The notes beneath the pieces are model-generated. The model had not been told where the DNA came from, did no database searches, and saw nothing but the letters and a program-made list of their open reading frames with translations. 64,000 bases of DNA from Rhizomicrobium palustre (GTDB lineage: Bacteria; Pseudomonadota; Alphaproteobacteria; Micropepsales; Micropepsaceae). Position 1 is the first letter of the stretch; every line of letters begins with the position of its first letter. Positions 1 to 9,951 of this stretch are shown one piece after another. A program made the translations under genes and the position numbers. Where the stretch lies: assembly GCF_011761565.1 (NCBI RefSeq), contig NZ_JAASRM010000001.1, positions 3,968,139 through 4,032,138 on the forward strand, written 5' to 3'.

Positions 1-530
1 CTTGCGGGGCCTGAAACGCTTTCGAGCTTCTTAGGCGCGGCGATTGGCGGGGTGGGTGTGGGCGCGCTCAAGCAGGCGCGCGAAAACGGTGTGAAGACGC
101 GAAACGGCGTGCCAGCGCCGGTGCGGATCGTGTCTGGCTCAAAGAGCAGATAGCCATCGCTGATCTCGGCTGCGATCCCAGCTTCCTTTAATGCCTCGAC
201 GAGTTCGGCGTCTTCCTTGGCCAAATCAGGTTCATAGCGGCGGTGCCAGACGACGGTCTTAGCACCGGTCTCGCGTGCGAGCATCAGGATGGTGTCGATG
301 CGATTGCCCCGGCGCAGCAGCAATGGCGCACCGAGTGCGGCCAAGCGTTGCTGAAGGTCAAGCAGAGCCTCTCTCAGCCACCAACGCGATGCAGCCCCAT
401 GCGCCCAGGCACGTGCAGGGTCCTCGGCGACATAGAGAGGCACAACGCGCCCACGCGCAGCCGCATTCGCCAAGGGGCGATGATCAGCAATGCGAAGATC
501 CCGGTAGAAAACGACGATGGTGGTGGGCAT
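1..530 (-). CDS. phr: Deoxyribodipyrimidine photolyase/cryptochrome family, N-terminal part (cut by window edge)
   Basis: Reading down from the ATG at 530 gives an open frame of 176 codons running off the window edge. It begins MPTTIVVFYRDLRIADHRPL and continues with blocks such as AHGAASRWWLREALLDLQQ and TVVWHRRYEPD. This is the N-terminal alpha/beta (antenna-binding) domain of the DNA photolyase family, which uses FADH and blue light to split cyclobutane pyrimidine dimers. The FAD-binding and catalytic C-terminal two thirds lie outside the window, so repair photolyase cannot be separated from cryptochrome. The gene is codirectional with clpA but sits behind a hairpin terminator at 598-622, so it probably has its own promoter. 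Family certain, subfamily inferred. Confidence 0.9.
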   Translation of the reverse strand, partial: MPTTIVVFYRDLRIADHRPLANAAARGRVVPLYVAEDPARAWAHGAASRWWLREALLDLQQRLAALGAPLLLRRGNRIDTILMLARETGAKTVVWHRRYEPDLAKEDAELVEALKEAGIAAEISDGYLLFEPDTIRTGAGTPFRVFTPFSRACLSAPTPTPPIAAPKKLESVSGPA

Positions 531-597
531 GGCGAATCCGTTTGCAAACAGCATACGTCCAGTGGGAGCGATTGGATCACCATTGGGGCCAAAAGAT

Positions 598-622
598 AAG
601 GGCGGAGAGTATCCCCGCCCTT
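598..622 (-). terminator. Rho-independent-like terminator after clpA
   Basis: The arms AAGGGCGG and CCGCCCTT form an 8-bp GC-rich stem with a 9-nt loop. On the minus strand it is followed by ATCTTTT. It lies 30 bp past the clpA stop and separates clpA from the photolyase gene. Confidence 0.7.
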
Positions 623-651
623 GGCTTAACGACCCGTCTTTGAACTTTTAG

Positions 652-2970
652 CTATACACTTGCGTGCTTCTCGGGCGGCGGGAGCTGCTTTGGCTTATCC
701 GCGTCAGTGATGAACTCAAACACCAGCTTGTCCGCCTCGCGGTCCAGAAGCACACGCACCGTGCCGCCATTTTGCAGCTTGCCGAAGAGAATTTCATCCG
801 CCAGCGGTTTCTTGATGTTCTCCTGGATGACGCGCGCGAGAGGCCTGGCCCCGAAGGAGTCGTCATAGCCCTTCTCGCCCAACCAGCGTGTGGCTTCCGG
901 CGTCAGATCGAAGGTCACATCGCGATCGATCAACTGCGCTTCGAGTTCGAGCACGAACTTCTCGACCACGCGGTCGATGGTTTCGCGGCCCAGCGGCGCA
1001 AACGGGATCACGGCGTCCAGGCGGTTGCGGAATTCCGGCGTGAAGAGCCGCTTGATGGCTTCTTCGTCCTCGCCCGCCCGCTTACCGCGGCCAAAGCCAA
1101 TCGATTCTTTCGCAGCATCAGACGCCCCCGCATTGGTGGTCATGATCAGCACCACATTGCGGAAATCGATCTTCTTGCCGTTGTGATCGGTGAGCTTACC
1201 GTGGTCCATCACCTGCAACAGGATATTGTAGAGATCCTGGTGCGCCTTTTCGATTTCGTCCAGCAACAGGACGCAATGAGGATGCTGGTCAACACCATCC
1301 GTCAAAAGCCCGCCCTGATCGAAACCGACATAGCCCGGCGGCGCGCCAATGAGGCGGCTGACGGTGTGACGCTCCATGTATTCCGACATATCGAAACGCA
1401 ACAGCTCCATGCCCAGAACGGACGAAAGCTGCTTGGCGACTTCGGTCTTGCCGACACCCGTCGGGCCAGAGAAGAGATAGCAGCCGATGGGCTTTTCCGG
1501 GCTGCGCAGACCTGCGCGGGCCAGCTTGATCGCCGAGGACAGCGCTGCGATGGCACCATCCTGACCAAAAACCACGCGCCGAAGATCAGCTTCGAGGCTG
1601 CGGAGCTGCTCCGCATCCGTCTTGGATACCGATTTGGGAGGAATGCGCGCCATCTTGGCGATCACATCTTCCACTTCCTTCACACCAATCGTTTTCTTGC
1701 GTTTGGATTCGGGCAGCAGCATCTGCGAGGCGCCGACCTCGTCAATCACGTCGATGGCCTTGTCGGGCAGCTTGCGGTCATTGATATACTTGGCCGCGAG
1801 TTCTACCGCGGCCTTGATCGCATCGGAGGTATAGCGGACCTTGTGGAATTCCTCGAAATACGGCTTCAGCCCCTTCAGTATCTTGATAGTGTCGGGCACG
1901 GAGGGCTCGGCCACATCGATCTTCTGGAAGCGGCGCACCAGCGCGCGATCCTTCTCGAAATACTGGCGGTATTCCTTATAGGTCGTCGAGCCAATGCAGC
2001 GCAGAGACCCAGCCTGCAACGCGGGCTTCAGGAGATTGGAGGCATCCATTGCGCCGCCGGAGGTCGCACCAGCGCCAATCACGGTGTGGATTTCATCGAT
2101 GAACAAAATTGCGTGAGGGAGGTTTTCAAGCTCCTTCACTACGGATTTCAGGCGTTCTTCGAAGTCGCCACGATAGCGTGTGCCGGCGATCAAAGCCCCC
2201 ATGTCCAGCGAAAAGATGGTACACGGCTTCAAAACCTCAGGGACTTCGCCTTTGACGATGCGCCGCGCGAGACCTTCCGCGATTGCGGTTTTGCCCACGC
2301 CGGGATCACCCACATAAAGCGGATTGTTCTTAGACCGGCGGCACAAGATCTGGATGGTGCGGTCGACTTCCGAGTCGCGGCCGATCAGAGGATCGATGCG
2401 GCCCTGCTTGGCTTTTTCATTGAGATTGACGCAGTAATTCTCCAGCGCACCACCGCCATTCTTCTGCGACGGACGATCGGAATCTTCCTCCTCTTCAGCA
2501 CCGCGCACATTTTTTTGCTGGCTCATGCCAGGACGCTTGGCGATGCCGTGGCTGATATAGCTCACCGCATCGAGCCTCGTCATATTCTGCTCTTGTAGGA
2601 AGTAGACAGCATGGCTCTCGCGCTCCGTAAACAGAGCAACCAGCACATTGGCACCCGTTACTTCTTCGCGACCCGAATTCTGGACATGCAACACGGCCCG
2701 CTGCACCACCCGCTGGAATCCGGTCGTCGGCTTGGCGTCTTCGCCGTCTTCGATCACCAGGGTGAGGAGTTCATCGTCTATATATTTGACGAGCTGGAGA
2801 CGGAGCGCATCGATATCGACATTGCAGGCCTTCATGACCTGCGCGGCATCCGTGTCGTCCGTTAGGGCTAGGAGTAGATGCTCTAGAGTTGCGTATTCGT
2901 GATGCCGGTCACTGGCAAGTTTGATGGCGCGGTGCAAAGCTTGTTCGAGACTGCGCGAGAGTGACGGCAT
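652..2970 (-). CDS. clpA: ATP-dependent Clp protease ATP-binding subunit ClpA
   Basis: 772 residues, the usual ClpA length. An N-terminal Clp-N repeat domain (about 1-145) is followed by two AAA+ modules: Walker A GDPGVGKT at 221-228 with ILFIDEIHT, and Walker A GPTGVGKT at 502-509 with [11 protein letters not shown]. An IGF tripeptide near residue 624 is the loop that docks on ClpP. An acidic linker (EEEEDSD, about 160) joins N-domain and D1. ClpA unfolds substrates, including N-degron proteins handed over by ClpS, and feeds them to ClpP in the cytoplasm. The adaptor gene clpS ends 3 bp upstream, so the pair is one transcript. No clpP lies in the window. A 644-codon open frame on the opposite strand is a composition shadow. 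Confidence 0.98.
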   Translation of the reverse strand: MPSLSRSLEQALHRAIKLASDRHHEYATLEHLLLALTDDTDAAQVMKACNVDIDALRLQLVKYIDDELLTLVIEDGEDAKPTTGFQRVVQRAVLHVQNSGREEVTGANVLVALFTERESHAVYFLQEQNMTRLDAVSYISHGIAKRPGMSQQKNVRGAEEEEDSDRPSQKNGGGALENYCVNLNEKAKQGRIDPLIGRDSEVDRTIQILCRRSKNNPLYVGDPGVGKTAIAEGLARRIVKGEVPEVLKPCTIFSLDMGALIAGTRYRGDFEERLKSVVKELENLPHAILFIDEIHTVIGAGATSGGAMDASNLLKPALQAGSLRCIGSTTYKEYRQYFEKDRALVRRFQKIDVAEPSVPDTIKILKGLKPYFEEFHKVRYTSDAIKAAVELAAKYINDRKLPDKAIDVIDEVGASQMLLPESKRKKTIGVKEVEDVIAKMARIPPKSVSKTDAEQLRSLEADLRRVVFGQDGAIAALSSAIKLARAGLRSPEKPIGCYLFSGPTGVGKTEVAKQLSSVLGMELLRFDMSEYMERHTVSRLIGAPPGYVGFDQGGLLTDGVDQHPHCVLLLDEIEKAHQDLYNILLQVMDHGKLTDHNGKKIDFRNVVLIMTTNAGASDAAKESIGFGRGKRAGEDEEAIKRLFTPEFRNRLDAVIPFAPLGRETIDRVVEKFVLELEAQLIDRDVTFDLTPEATRWLGEKGYDDSFGARPLARVIQENIKKPLADEILFGKLQNGGTVRVLLDREADKLVFEFITDADKPKQLPPPEKHASV

Positions 2971-2973
2971 TCG

Positions 2974-3318
2974 CTACTCTTTCTCCATGGTACATTGCAA
3001 AGGATGCTCGTGACGTCTTGCGAATTCAATAACCTGGGCAACTTTTGTTTCAGCTACCTCGAAGGTAAAGACACCGCAAACACCAACCCCATGACGATGG
3101 ACATGCAGCATGATCTGCACGGCTTCGTCGCGGTTCTTATTAAAAATCCGTTCCAGAATGTGCACGACGAACTCCATCGGAGTGTAATCGTCGTTCAACA
3201 GCAAGACTTTGTACAAGGACGGCTTCTTCGTCTTGGGGCGCGTTTTTGTGACAGCCCCGGTTCCAGGCCCAGAGCCGTTATCGCCGTTCTGCTGATCGTC
3301 GTCCCGTCCGTCCTTCAT
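2974..3318 (-). CDS. clpS: ATP-dependent Clp protease adaptor ClpS
   Basis: 114 residues. A Gly/Asp-rich disordered N-terminus (about 1-30) precedes the ClpS fold. Diagnostic blocks are [16 protein letters not shown], which contains N-degron pocket residues, MLHVHRHG, and the C-terminal [10 protein letters not shown]. ClpS binds proteins with bulky N-terminal residues and delivers them to the ClpA N-domain. It is directly followed by clpA on the same strand with a 3-bp gap, the usual proteobacterial arrangement. A TATAAT box lies about 25 bp upstream of the start. Confidence 0.97.
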   Translation of the reverse strand: MKDGRDDDQQNGDNGSGPGTGAVTKTRPKTKKPSLYKVLLLNDDYTPMEFVVHILERIFNKNRDEAVQIMLHVHRHGVGVCGVFTFEVAETKVAQVIEFARRHEHPLQCTMEKE

Positions 3319-3342
3319 GTGCCCGGCTCATTCTTCGTTGCA

Positions 3343-3373
3343 ATTATAAAGGGGCTAATCCGTCGTTTCGCAA
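3343..3373 (-). promoter_or_regulatory. Candidate sigma-70-type promoter of clpS-clpA
   Basis: On the minus strand a perfect TATAAT (3343-3348) lies 19 bp downstream of TTGCGA (3368-3373). This would place transcription start within about 20 bp of the clpS ATG. The spacing is slightly long and the -35 match is partial. Confidence 0.4.
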
Positions 3374-3742
3374 CAGGTGTAACCCCATAGAGTTTACCGC
3401 TAGACAAAAAAATGTCGCCTGCGCATTGGAGCCGCAGTGATGTTGCCGCTAGCAAAGGCAGTTCTTGCCCCTTCTGGCGGGAAAAACGTCGAAATCACCC
3501 CGGAAAACCCCATAAGGACAACACCGCCTATGGCAGAGGCTGCCTAAATGCGTATGCTGCGACGCAGAATCGGTCGGCCGCGAGGTCCAAAGCCCTTGCC
3601 GCCCGCATTAACGGTTGCTCGTAGACGTCCGTTAAGGCCCGGGAAGCAAACACCAAACGCCCGACCTGACTTGCGAAAGTTGCAACTATTTGTTCCTATT
3701 GTTGCAACGCGGGCGTTTAGACCCGAAGTTTTGGGGCTGCGT
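3374..3742. other. Non-coding stretch between clpS and the D,D-carboxypeptidase gene
   Basis: The open frame of the downstream gene extends upstream to 3548, but those 65 codons are Arg/Pro-rich, lack any domain and precede a perfect signal peptide, so I treat them as untranslated. The stretch contains the twin palindromes at 3679-3708 and otherwise nothing I recognise. A phasin-like gene often seen at this position in alphaproteobacteria is absent. Confidence 0.5.
3679..3708 (+). promoter_or_regulatory. Two copies of the palindrome GTTGCAAC, two helical turns apart
   Basis: The self-complementary octamer GTTGCAAC occurs at 3679-3686 and 3701-3708, 22 bp centre to centre. It ends 34 bp upstream of the carboxypeptidase ATG. 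The same-face spacing is what two dimers, or one tetramer, of a DNA-binding protein would need. No regulator is assigned. Confidence 0.35.
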
Positions 3743-5407
3743 ATGTTTATTCGAAACCGTCGCCAATCCGGCCGGAGCTTCAGAGCTTGGGCAGTCTTGG
3801 CACTTCTGGCTGTAACTGTGGTGGCGATGACGGCGCCCGCCGAGGCACGGCGCCATAAAGCCCGTCCGCAGAGCGCTGCCCGCGTCGCCTATCCGACCAA
3901 CCCCACAGACCCTTCCAAGGACGCCGCCCTGATCATCGATGGGACCAACGGCAAAGTCCTTTATGCGCGCAATGAAAGCGAACTGCGTCACCCGGCGTCA
4001 CTGACCAAGATGATGACGCTCTATCTGCTTTTCGATGCCCTGAAGAAGGGTCAGATCTCGCTTAACAGCTCGATTCCGATTTCGGCCCACGCCGCAGCCC
4101 AAAACCCCACCAAGCTCCGGGTCCGCCCGGGCGACTCAATCAATGTGGATTTGGCGATCAAGGCGACCGTCGTATGGTCGGCCAATGACGTGGCCGTCGC
4201 AATTGCAGAAGCCCTGGGCGGCACAGAAGGCCACTTTGCCGAGATGATGACCGCAAAAGCGCGGGCGCTCGGCATGCGCAATACCTTCTATCACAACGCC
4301 TCGGGCCTTCCCGATAACCTGCAGATTACCACCGCGAATGATCTTGCGATCCTCGCGCGCCACCTCTGCTACGACTTCCCGCAATATTATCACTATTTCT
4401 CGACCCCGGGCTTTAGTTATCGGGGCGGGGAATACGTCACGCATAATAATCTTCTAGGACATTACCGAGGGGCCGACGGCATCAAAACGGGGTACACGGG
4501 CGCTTCCGGGTTCAATCTCGTTACCTCCGTGGCGCGCGATAACGTCCATGTCATCGGCGTGGTGATGGGCGGAAGAACCGCATCCAAGCGCGATCGCGAG
4601 ATGATGCGGCTTTTGGATGTGGCGTTTAACCAGATCGGGCAAAATCCCACTCTGGTTGCGCGTACGCAGACGCCCTGGCAAGTGGCGGCCAATTCCACAC
4701 CTAATCCGGGTGGCGCGAATTCGGGGACTATTATCGCCCTGCCCGCATCCCCAGGGGGCGACGACGAAGATACCGCTGAACGCCGCGCGGATGCAGAAGA
4801 TGTGGAGAACGGCGGTGCGCGTCAGGCGCCGACGGTGGCCTATAACAAGACACCCGCGCCTCAGCTCGCGCTGAACCAACCCAAGCCAGCGCAACGCCCG
4901 CTCGTTGCAACCGTCTTGCCACAGCCTAAGCCCGCGCTGGATCAGAAAAAGCCGGATGTCGTTGTGGCCACCCAAACGCAACATCCCATTCCTACCGCCC
5001 GACCGTCCGCCCCTCCGCCCGTGGCAGTCGCCGCAGCTCAGCTTGGTAAGACGGCCCCAGCAACCGCGGTTCTGAAGCCGGTGGCGCGCCCCGTGATCAT
5101 TGGAGAAGGCGATGCCGGGGATGTTGGCGGCGCACGTACCGCCTCCATCAGCCACAACGATTGGACCATCCAAATCGGTGCCTATGCCGATCTAGCACTC
5201 GCCAGATCGCAGCTCGCGGCTTACGCCGAAAAGGCCATGGACGTGCTTGGACAAGCGCAGCGCATCGTGGTGCCCTTCCAAGCTGTGGACGGCCACACCC
5301 TCTATCGCGCCCGCTTTGGCCCCTTTGCCGAGCGGGAAGCCCGGCAGATTTGTGCCCGCCTCACCGAGCGCGGCCAGACTTGCTTTGCCGCCATCGCCAC
5401 GCGGTAA
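3743..5407 (+). CDS. D-alanyl-D-alanine carboxypeptidase (S11 family) with C-terminal SPOR domain
   Basis: The ATG at 3743 was chosen because it puts a basic/hydrophobic signal peptide at the N-terminus (MFIRNRRQSGRSFRAW, then ALLAVTVVAMTAPAEA), giving 554 residues. The penicillin-binding fold shows all three active-site motifs: SLTK (SxxK), SAND (SxN) and KTGYTG (KTG). A long Pro/Ala/Gln-rich linker follows, then a SPOR peptidoglycan-binding domain starting near WTIQIGAYADLALARSQ and running to the C-terminus. The enzyme should trim the terminal D-Ala of stem peptides in the periplasm. SPOR domains bind denuded glycan at division septa, so a septal role is inferred. It is monocistronic and converges on putA. 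Confidence 0.93.
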   Translation: MFIRNRRQSGRSFRAWAVLALLAVTVVAMTAPAEARRHKARPQSAARVAYPTNPTDPSKDAALIIDGTNGKVLYARNESELRHPASLTKMMTLYLLFDALKKGQISLNSSIPISAHAAAQNPTKLRVRPGDSINVDLAIKATVVWSANDVAVAIAEALGGTEGHFAEMMTAKARALGMRNTFYHNASGLPDNLQITTANDLAILARHLCYDFPQYYHYFSTPGFSYRGGEYVTHNNLLGHYRGADGIKTGYTGASGFNLVTSVARDNVHVIGVVMGGRTASKRDREMMRLLDVAFNQIGQNPTLVARTQTPWQVAANSTPNPGGANSGTIIALPASPGGDDEDTAERRADAEDVENGGARQAPTVAYNKTPAPQLALNQPKPAQRPLVATVLPQPKPALDQKKPDVVVATQTQHPIPTARPSAPPPVAVAAAQLGKTAPATAVLKPVARPVIIGEGDAGDVGGARTASISHNDWTIQIGAYADLALARSQLAAYAEKAMDVLGQAQRIVVPFQAVDGHTLYRARFGPFAEREARQICARLTERGQTCFAAIATR

Positions 5408-5426
5408 TGGCGGCCTAGCGCTCTTC

Positions 5427-8400
5427 TCAGCTTGAACTCAGCAGTGCCACGTTGCCGCCAGAGGCCGTGGTGTTGACGGTATAGGTCCGCTCCAACGCCA
5501 AGCGATGAAGATATTGCGGCCCACCCGCTTTGGGGCCTGTCCCTGAAAGTCCCTCGCCGCCAAACGGCTGTACACCGACCACGGCACCAATTTGATTGCG
5601 GTTGACGTAGATGTTGCCCGCGCGAACCCGTTCACGAACGAAAGCAGCCGTAGCTTCAATCCGGCTATGAACACCTAAGGTAAGGCCAAAGCCAGTGCTG
5701 TTCACAGCCTCACAGACTTTGTCCAACTGCCCGGCCCCATAGCGCACCACATGCATCACAGGACCGAAAACTTCGCCCTCGAGATCTGAAATCGCACCGA
5801 TTTCGAAGATGTGAGGCGCAAAGAAGAAGCCATTCTCGTGCTGCGGTCCCAATGGCAGAGCCTTCAAGAGTTTGGCCCGACGCGTCATCTTCTCGGCGTG
5901 ATTTGAGAGGTTTTGGCGCGCCGTCTCATTGATCACCGGACCGATGTCCGTCGCCGGATCGAAGGGATCGCCAATGGCGAGTTCCTCTGAAAAGCCGATG
6001 ATCATATCGAGCATTTTGTCGGCGACATCCTCTTGCACAAAAAGGACACGCAACGCCGAGCAGCGCTGCCCGGCGCTGTCGAAGGCCGACATCACCGCAT
6101 CGCGCGCGACCTGCTCAGGCAAAGCCGTCGAGTCCACGATCATGGCGTTCTGGCCGCCCGTCTCGGCGATCACGGTGGCGATAGGCCCGTCGCGCATGGC
6201 AAGAGCCCGGTTGATGGCGGTCGCGGTTCTTGTTGAACCGGTAAATATCGCACCAGCTAAACGGGGATCGGCGAACATTACCTTCCCAATCACAGGGCCA
6301 CTGCCGGGAAGTAGATGCAGCACGTCGCCCGGCACCCCAGCTTCGAGAAGAAGCTTGGTTCCCGCCATCGCCACCAACGGAGTCGTTTCCGCAGGCTTGG
6401 CGAGCACGGCATTACCAGCGGCCAGCGCGCCCGCGATCTGACCCGTGAAAATAGCCAAAGGGAAATTCCACGGGCTGATGCAGGCGAACACGCCTTTGCC
6501 ATGCAGCGTCAGCTCATTGGATTCACCTGTGGGCCCAGGAAGGCGAACCGGGCCGGAGAAATGAGCCCGCGCCTCCGCCGCGTAATAGCGCAGGAAGTCC
6601 ACCGCCTCGCGCACTTCGCCCACGGCGGTCGGCAAGGTTTTACCCGCCTCGCGCACGATCAAGGCCATCAATTCCGACCGGTTCTTCTCGAACAGGTCTG
6701 CAGCTTTCTCAAGAATCTCCGCGCGGCCCTCTCCGCCAAGACGGTCCCATTTGGCTTGGGCCTTCACCGCAATCTCAAGCGCCTCTTCAGTCTCCGCCTC
6801 GCCTGCCACACTGACACGACCAATGGCGCGGCTGCGGTCAGACGGATCAAACGCGACCTCCACCGCCCCTTCGCGCGGCGCGCCGCCAATCAACGGCATG
6901 GCCTCCGCCGGAGACTGCAACGCACGCTCCATGGTGGCGCGAACCGGATCGGCGCTCACCGGATCACTCCAAAGGAAGCCCGACGAGTTCCTACGGGCGC
7001 CCAGAATATCCGCCGGCAGAGGAATGCGCACATTTCTGAGCGGGGTTTCCTGGGCAAGCTGGGTGACGGGATCTGCGATCAGAGCATCAACCGAGGCCTC
7101 GTCATCCGCCAAGCGGTTCACGAAAGAAGTGTTCGCGCCATTCTCCAGAAGGCGGCGGACGAGATAGGCGAGCAAATCCTCATGGCTACCGACAGGTGCG
7201 TAGATGCGGGTCGCCACGCCTTTGCGCTCCTGATGATAGAAGGCGTGTAAATCGTCGCCCATTCCATGCAACCGCTGAAATTCGAAATCCCGACTCCCGC
7301 CTGACAAAATCTCAATCGCAGAAATGGTGTGCGCATTATGGGTGGCGAACATCGGATAGATGGCATCCGGCACCGCAAAGAGCGCCCGCGCGCAGGCGAT
7401 GTAGGAGGTATCGGTCGCCGTTTTGCGCGTGAAGACGGGATATTCGCGAAGTCCGGCCTCCTGCGCGCGTTTGATCTCCGTATCCCAATAAGCGCCTTTC
7501 ACGAGCCGCACCGAAAGCCGTGTGCCGTGCGTGCGTGCGAGCTCCGTCAGCCAATGGATGGTTGGTAAGGCCCGCTTTTGATAGGCCTGAACAGCGAGGC
7601 CAAGCCCATTCCAGCCCTTCATCTCGACATTTTTGACCAAGGCTTCGAAGAGATCGAGGAACAGCTCGTGGCGATCCGCCTCCTCCGCATCAATGGTCAA
7701 GCCAACATTGGCGAGACGGGCACGTTTCGCTAGACCGACAAGGCGGGGCATCAGCTCGGCGAAGACGCGTTCTCGCTTGACCCATTCGTAGCGCGGATGC
7801 AGCGCAGATAGTTTCACCGACACCGAGGGGCGGTGGAAAATGGAAGCGGTATCGTCCTTATAGCCGCGAGCCACCTCGTCAATGGCTTCCTCATACTTCG
7901 CCAGATAGCGCGCAGCGTCGGCTTTAGTGTAGGCGGCCTCTCCGAGCATATCGAAGGAATAGCGGTATCCATCATTGCGCCACTTCTGCCCATTACGCAG
8001 CGCCTCCTTGATGGAGCGGCCCAGCACGAACTGGCCACCGAGCATTCGCATCGCAGTCCCAATGGCTTGACGAATGACTGGCTCGCCGGAGCGCGCGACG
8101 ATCTTCTTGAACTTATCCTGCAGGTTCCAGTCGCTTGTCTTCCAGCCCGCTTCCTGGCCCATACGCACGATACGGCCGGTCAGCATCAGCCCCCAAGTGG
8201 ACGCGTTAACAAACAAGGAGTCGGACTTCCCGATGTGGCTCTCCCAATCTCCCGGCGCGATTTTGTCCCGGATCAGCATGTCGGCCGTCTCCGCATCGGG
8301 CACGCGCAGGAGCGCTTCGGCCAGGCACATCAGCGCAATACCCTCTTCGGTCGAGAGCGCATATTCCTGGGTGAAAGCGTCGACGCCCCCCTTGCGGCCC

Positions 8401-8558
8401 CCCTCCTTGCGGATGCGATCCACCAAGCCGCGCGCCAGGAGCTGAATGGAGGTGAGCTCTGCCGGCGAGAACCTAGCCTGGGCGATACGCTCCGCCGAAA
8501 TCAAATCCTCATCGGCGTGGTAGGCTGCGGCAATGGCTGCTCGGGATGTATCGCGCAT
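5427..8558 (-). CDS. putA: Bifunctional proline dehydrogenase / L-glutamate-gamma-semialdehyde dehydrogenase PutA
   Basis: 1043 residues. The N-terminal half is the FAD-dependent proline dehydrogenase barrel (blocks VKLSALHPRYEW, LTIDAEEADRHELFLDLFE, VRLVKGAYWDTEIK, FATHNAHT). The C-terminal half is an NAD-dependent aldehyde dehydrogenase with FTGSTRTA, general-base Glu in VIAETGGQN and catalytic Cys833 in GQRCSALRV. Together they oxidise proline to glutamate with channelling of the semialdehyde. The ribbon-helix-helix DNA-binding domain of the roughly 1320-residue enterobacterial PutA is absent, so this is the short form and should not repress its own gene. No Lrp-type putR is adjacent. It is divergent from panC with a 67-bp gap. 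Confidence 0.97.
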   Translation of the reverse strand: MRDTSRAAIAAAYHADEDLISAERIAQARFSPAELTSIQLLARGLVDRIRKEGGRKGGVDAFTQEYALSTEEGIALMCLAEALLRVPDAETADMLIRDKIAPGDWESHIGKSDSLFVNASTWGLMLTGRIVRMGQEAGWKTSDWNLQDKFKKIVARSGEPVIRQAIGTAMRMLGGQFVLGRSIKEALRNGQKWRNDGYRYSFDMLGEAAYTKADAARYLAKYEEAIDEVARGYKDDTASIFHRPSVSVKLSALHPRYEWVKRERVFAELMPRLVGLAKRARLANVGLTIDAEEADRHELFLDLFEALVKNVEMKGWNGLGLAVQAYQKRALPTIHWLTELARTHGTRLSVRLVKGAYWDTEIKRAQEAGLREYPVFTRKTATDTSYIACARALFAVPDAIYPMFATHNAHTISAIEILSGGSRDFEFQRLHGMGDDLHAFYHQERKGVATRIYAPVGSHEDLLAYLVRRLLENGANTSFVNRLADDEASVDALIADPVTQLAQETPLRNVRIPLPADILGARRNSSGFLWSDPVSADPVRATMERALQSPAEAMPLIGGAPREGAVEVAFDPSDRSRAIGRVSVAGEAETEEALEIAVKAQAKWDRLGGEGRAEILEKAADLFEKNRSELMALIVREAGKTLPTAVGEVREAVDFLRYYAAEARAHFSGPVRLPGPTGESNELTLHGKGVFACISPWNFPLAIFTGQIAGALAAGNAVLAKPAETTPLVAMAGTKLLLEAGVPGDVLHLLPGSGPVIGKVMFADPRLAGAIFTGSTRTATAINRALAMRDGPIATVIAETGGQNAMIVDSTALPEQVARDAVMSAFDSAGQRCSALRVLFVQEDVADKMLDMIIGFSEELAIGDPFDPATDIGPVINETARQNLSNHAEKMTRRAKLLKALPLGPQHENGFFFAPHIFEIGAISDLEGEVFGPVMHVVRYGAGQLDKVCEAVNSTGFGLTLGVHSRIEATAAFVRERVRAGNIYVNRNQIGAVVGVQPFGGEGLSGTGPKAGGPQYLHRLALERTYTVNTTASGGNVALLSSS

Positions 8559-8625
8559 AGGAAACTTCGCTGTAGTGACAATTCGATTGTAGCGCAGAGT
8601 CGGCGCCTCGCGCTAATGTCACGGC

Positions 8626-9477
8626 ATGAGCAATGCCCCCCAAATCGTGACGACCGTCGCCGAATTACGCCATCGTATCAAAGCATTGCGCCAAGACGGC
8701 GCAAAAATCGGGCTGGTGCCTACAATGGGGGCACTGCATGCGGGTCATCTTTCGCTCACGCGGCAGATCACCAATCACGCCGATGTGGTGGTGGTGAGTA
8801 TTTTCGTAAACCCAACACAATTCGCGCCGCACGAAGATTTCGACCGTTATCCCCGGACTTTGATGGCAGATGCCGAAAAGCTGGGAGCGAGCGGAGAAAC
8901 CGATCTGATCTTCGCACCCCAGGTCACCGAATTGTATCCTAACGGCTTTGCAACCCGGGTTGAGGTGAAGGGGCCAGCGCTGGGTCTTGAGGCCGATGTC
9001 AGGCCGCATTTTTTCAGCGGCGTGACCACGGTGGTTTCAAAACTTCTGATCGCCGCCATGCCGGATGTCGCCATGTTTGGTGAGAAAGACTACCAGCAAC
9101 TCCTGGTGGTCCGGCGCATGGTAGAAGATCTCGGACTCAACATCCGCATCCTCGGCGCACCGATCGTGCGCGAGCGCGATGGTTTGGCGATGTCCTCCCG
9201 CAACGCGTATCTCTCCGAGAACGAGCGCAAGATCGCGGGCCAGCTCAATGTGATCCTGCAAAACCTGATCGCCAAGGTGCGCGATGGGATGCCGATCGCG
9301 GATGCGGAAGAAAGCGGCAAAGCGGCAGTGCTGGAAGCCGGGTTCAACTCCGTCGACTATCTCACCCTGCGCGATGCCGAGACCCTCGCCCCGCTCTCAA
9401 GCCTGGAGCGCCCTGCCCGCGTGCTGGTCGCGGCCACCGTCGGCTCAACAAGACTGCTCGACAATATGGCGGTGTGA
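8626..9477 (+). CDS. panC: Pantothenate synthetase (pantoate-beta-alanine ligase)
   Basis: 283 residues, typical family length. The nucleotide-binding HxGH signature is H38-A-G-H41 within PTMGALHAGHLSL. Other family blocks are FVNPTQFAPHEDFDRYPRT, VVSKLL, GEKDYQQLLVVRRMV and the KMSKS-like SSRNAYLSENER. It condenses pantoate and beta-alanine with ATP to pantothenate for CoA synthesis. panB is not beside it. The gene abuts the convergent DUF1489 gene: the two stop codons touch. Confidence 0.98.
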   Translation: MSNAPQIVTTVAELRHRIKALRQDGAKIGLVPTMGALHAGHLSLTRQITNHADVVVVSIFVNPTQFAPHEDFDRYPRTLMADAEKLGASGETDLIFAPQVTELYPNGFATRVEVKGPALGLEADVRPHFFSGVTTVVSKLLIAAMPDVAMFGEKDYQQLLVVRRMVEDLGLNIRILGAPIVRERDGLAMSSRNAYLSENERKIAGQLNVILQNLIAKVRDGMPIADAEESGKAAVLEAGFNSVDYLTLRDAETLAPLSSLERPARVLVAATVGSTRLLDNMAV

Positions 9478-9951
9478 TCAAAGCAGGCCGAGTTCGGCCA
9501 ACTCGATCTTCAAGGCTTCCGGCAAATCGTCTCCGCCTTTTATCTGCCGGGCGTCCGGCGGAACATCCTTGGCTTCAAGATACCGCCAGCCCTGAAAGGG
9601 ACTGCGGAAGCGGCGCTCGGTAGTGGTCAATTCAGGATCATAGACGATCGCGCAATGCGGCGTGCCGTTCTTGGTGACTTGGCGGATATCAATCAGGCGA
9701 TGCCGCGCCGCGATATAGCCCTTGATCACCCAATAGAGCGAACCACCGTCCAGAAGCTCGTCGATGCGCTTGGGCATCATGCGGGTCACGTGGACGAGCT
9801 CGAGCGGCTGCTTCTTCTTTTTGCGCTCCGCGAGGCATTCCTGCTGCCAATCCAAGAGGTCCTGGATCGATTCCACACCAACACATAGTTTTACGAGGTG
9901 AACGGTCACGCGATGCTCCTTGGTGCTTGCGGTTTTCCGCGAGCCCGCCAT
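9478..9951 (-). CDS. DUF1489 family protein, function unknown
   Basis: 157 residues. The region from VTVHLVKLCVGVESIQDLLDWQ to the C-terminus matches my recollection of the DUF1489 family, a conserved single-domain cytosolic protein largely confined to Alphaproteobacteria. Recognisable blocks are VHVTRMMPKR, SLYWVIKG and FQGWRYLEAKDVPPD. The listed ATG gives a 14-residue basic leader; a GTG at the Val before TVHLVK would give about 143 residues and may be the true start. No signal peptide or membrane segment is visible. The stop codon abuts that of panC, with which it converges. Confidence 0.7.
   Translation of the reverse strand: MAGSRKTASTKEHRVTVHLVKLCVGVESIQDLLDWQQECLAERKKKKQPLELVHVTRMMPKRIDELLDGGSLYWVIKGYIAARHRLIDIRQVTKNGTPHCAIVYDPELTTTERRFRSPFQGWRYLEAKDVPPDARQIKGGDDLPEALKIELAELGLL

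Noticed and set aside
664..2598. 644-codon open frame antisense to clpA (and comparable long antisense frames over 26554-28035, 44297-45664, 55126-57123 and 61509-63647)
   Set aside because: They mirror well-identified genes in GC-rich codon phase, are rich in His/Arg/Gly, contain no domain and lack ribosome sites.
3548..3742. Upstream start of the D,D-carboxypeptidase at 3548
   Set aside because: The 65 extra residues are Arg/Pro-rich and would bury the signal peptide that begins at the ATG at 3743.
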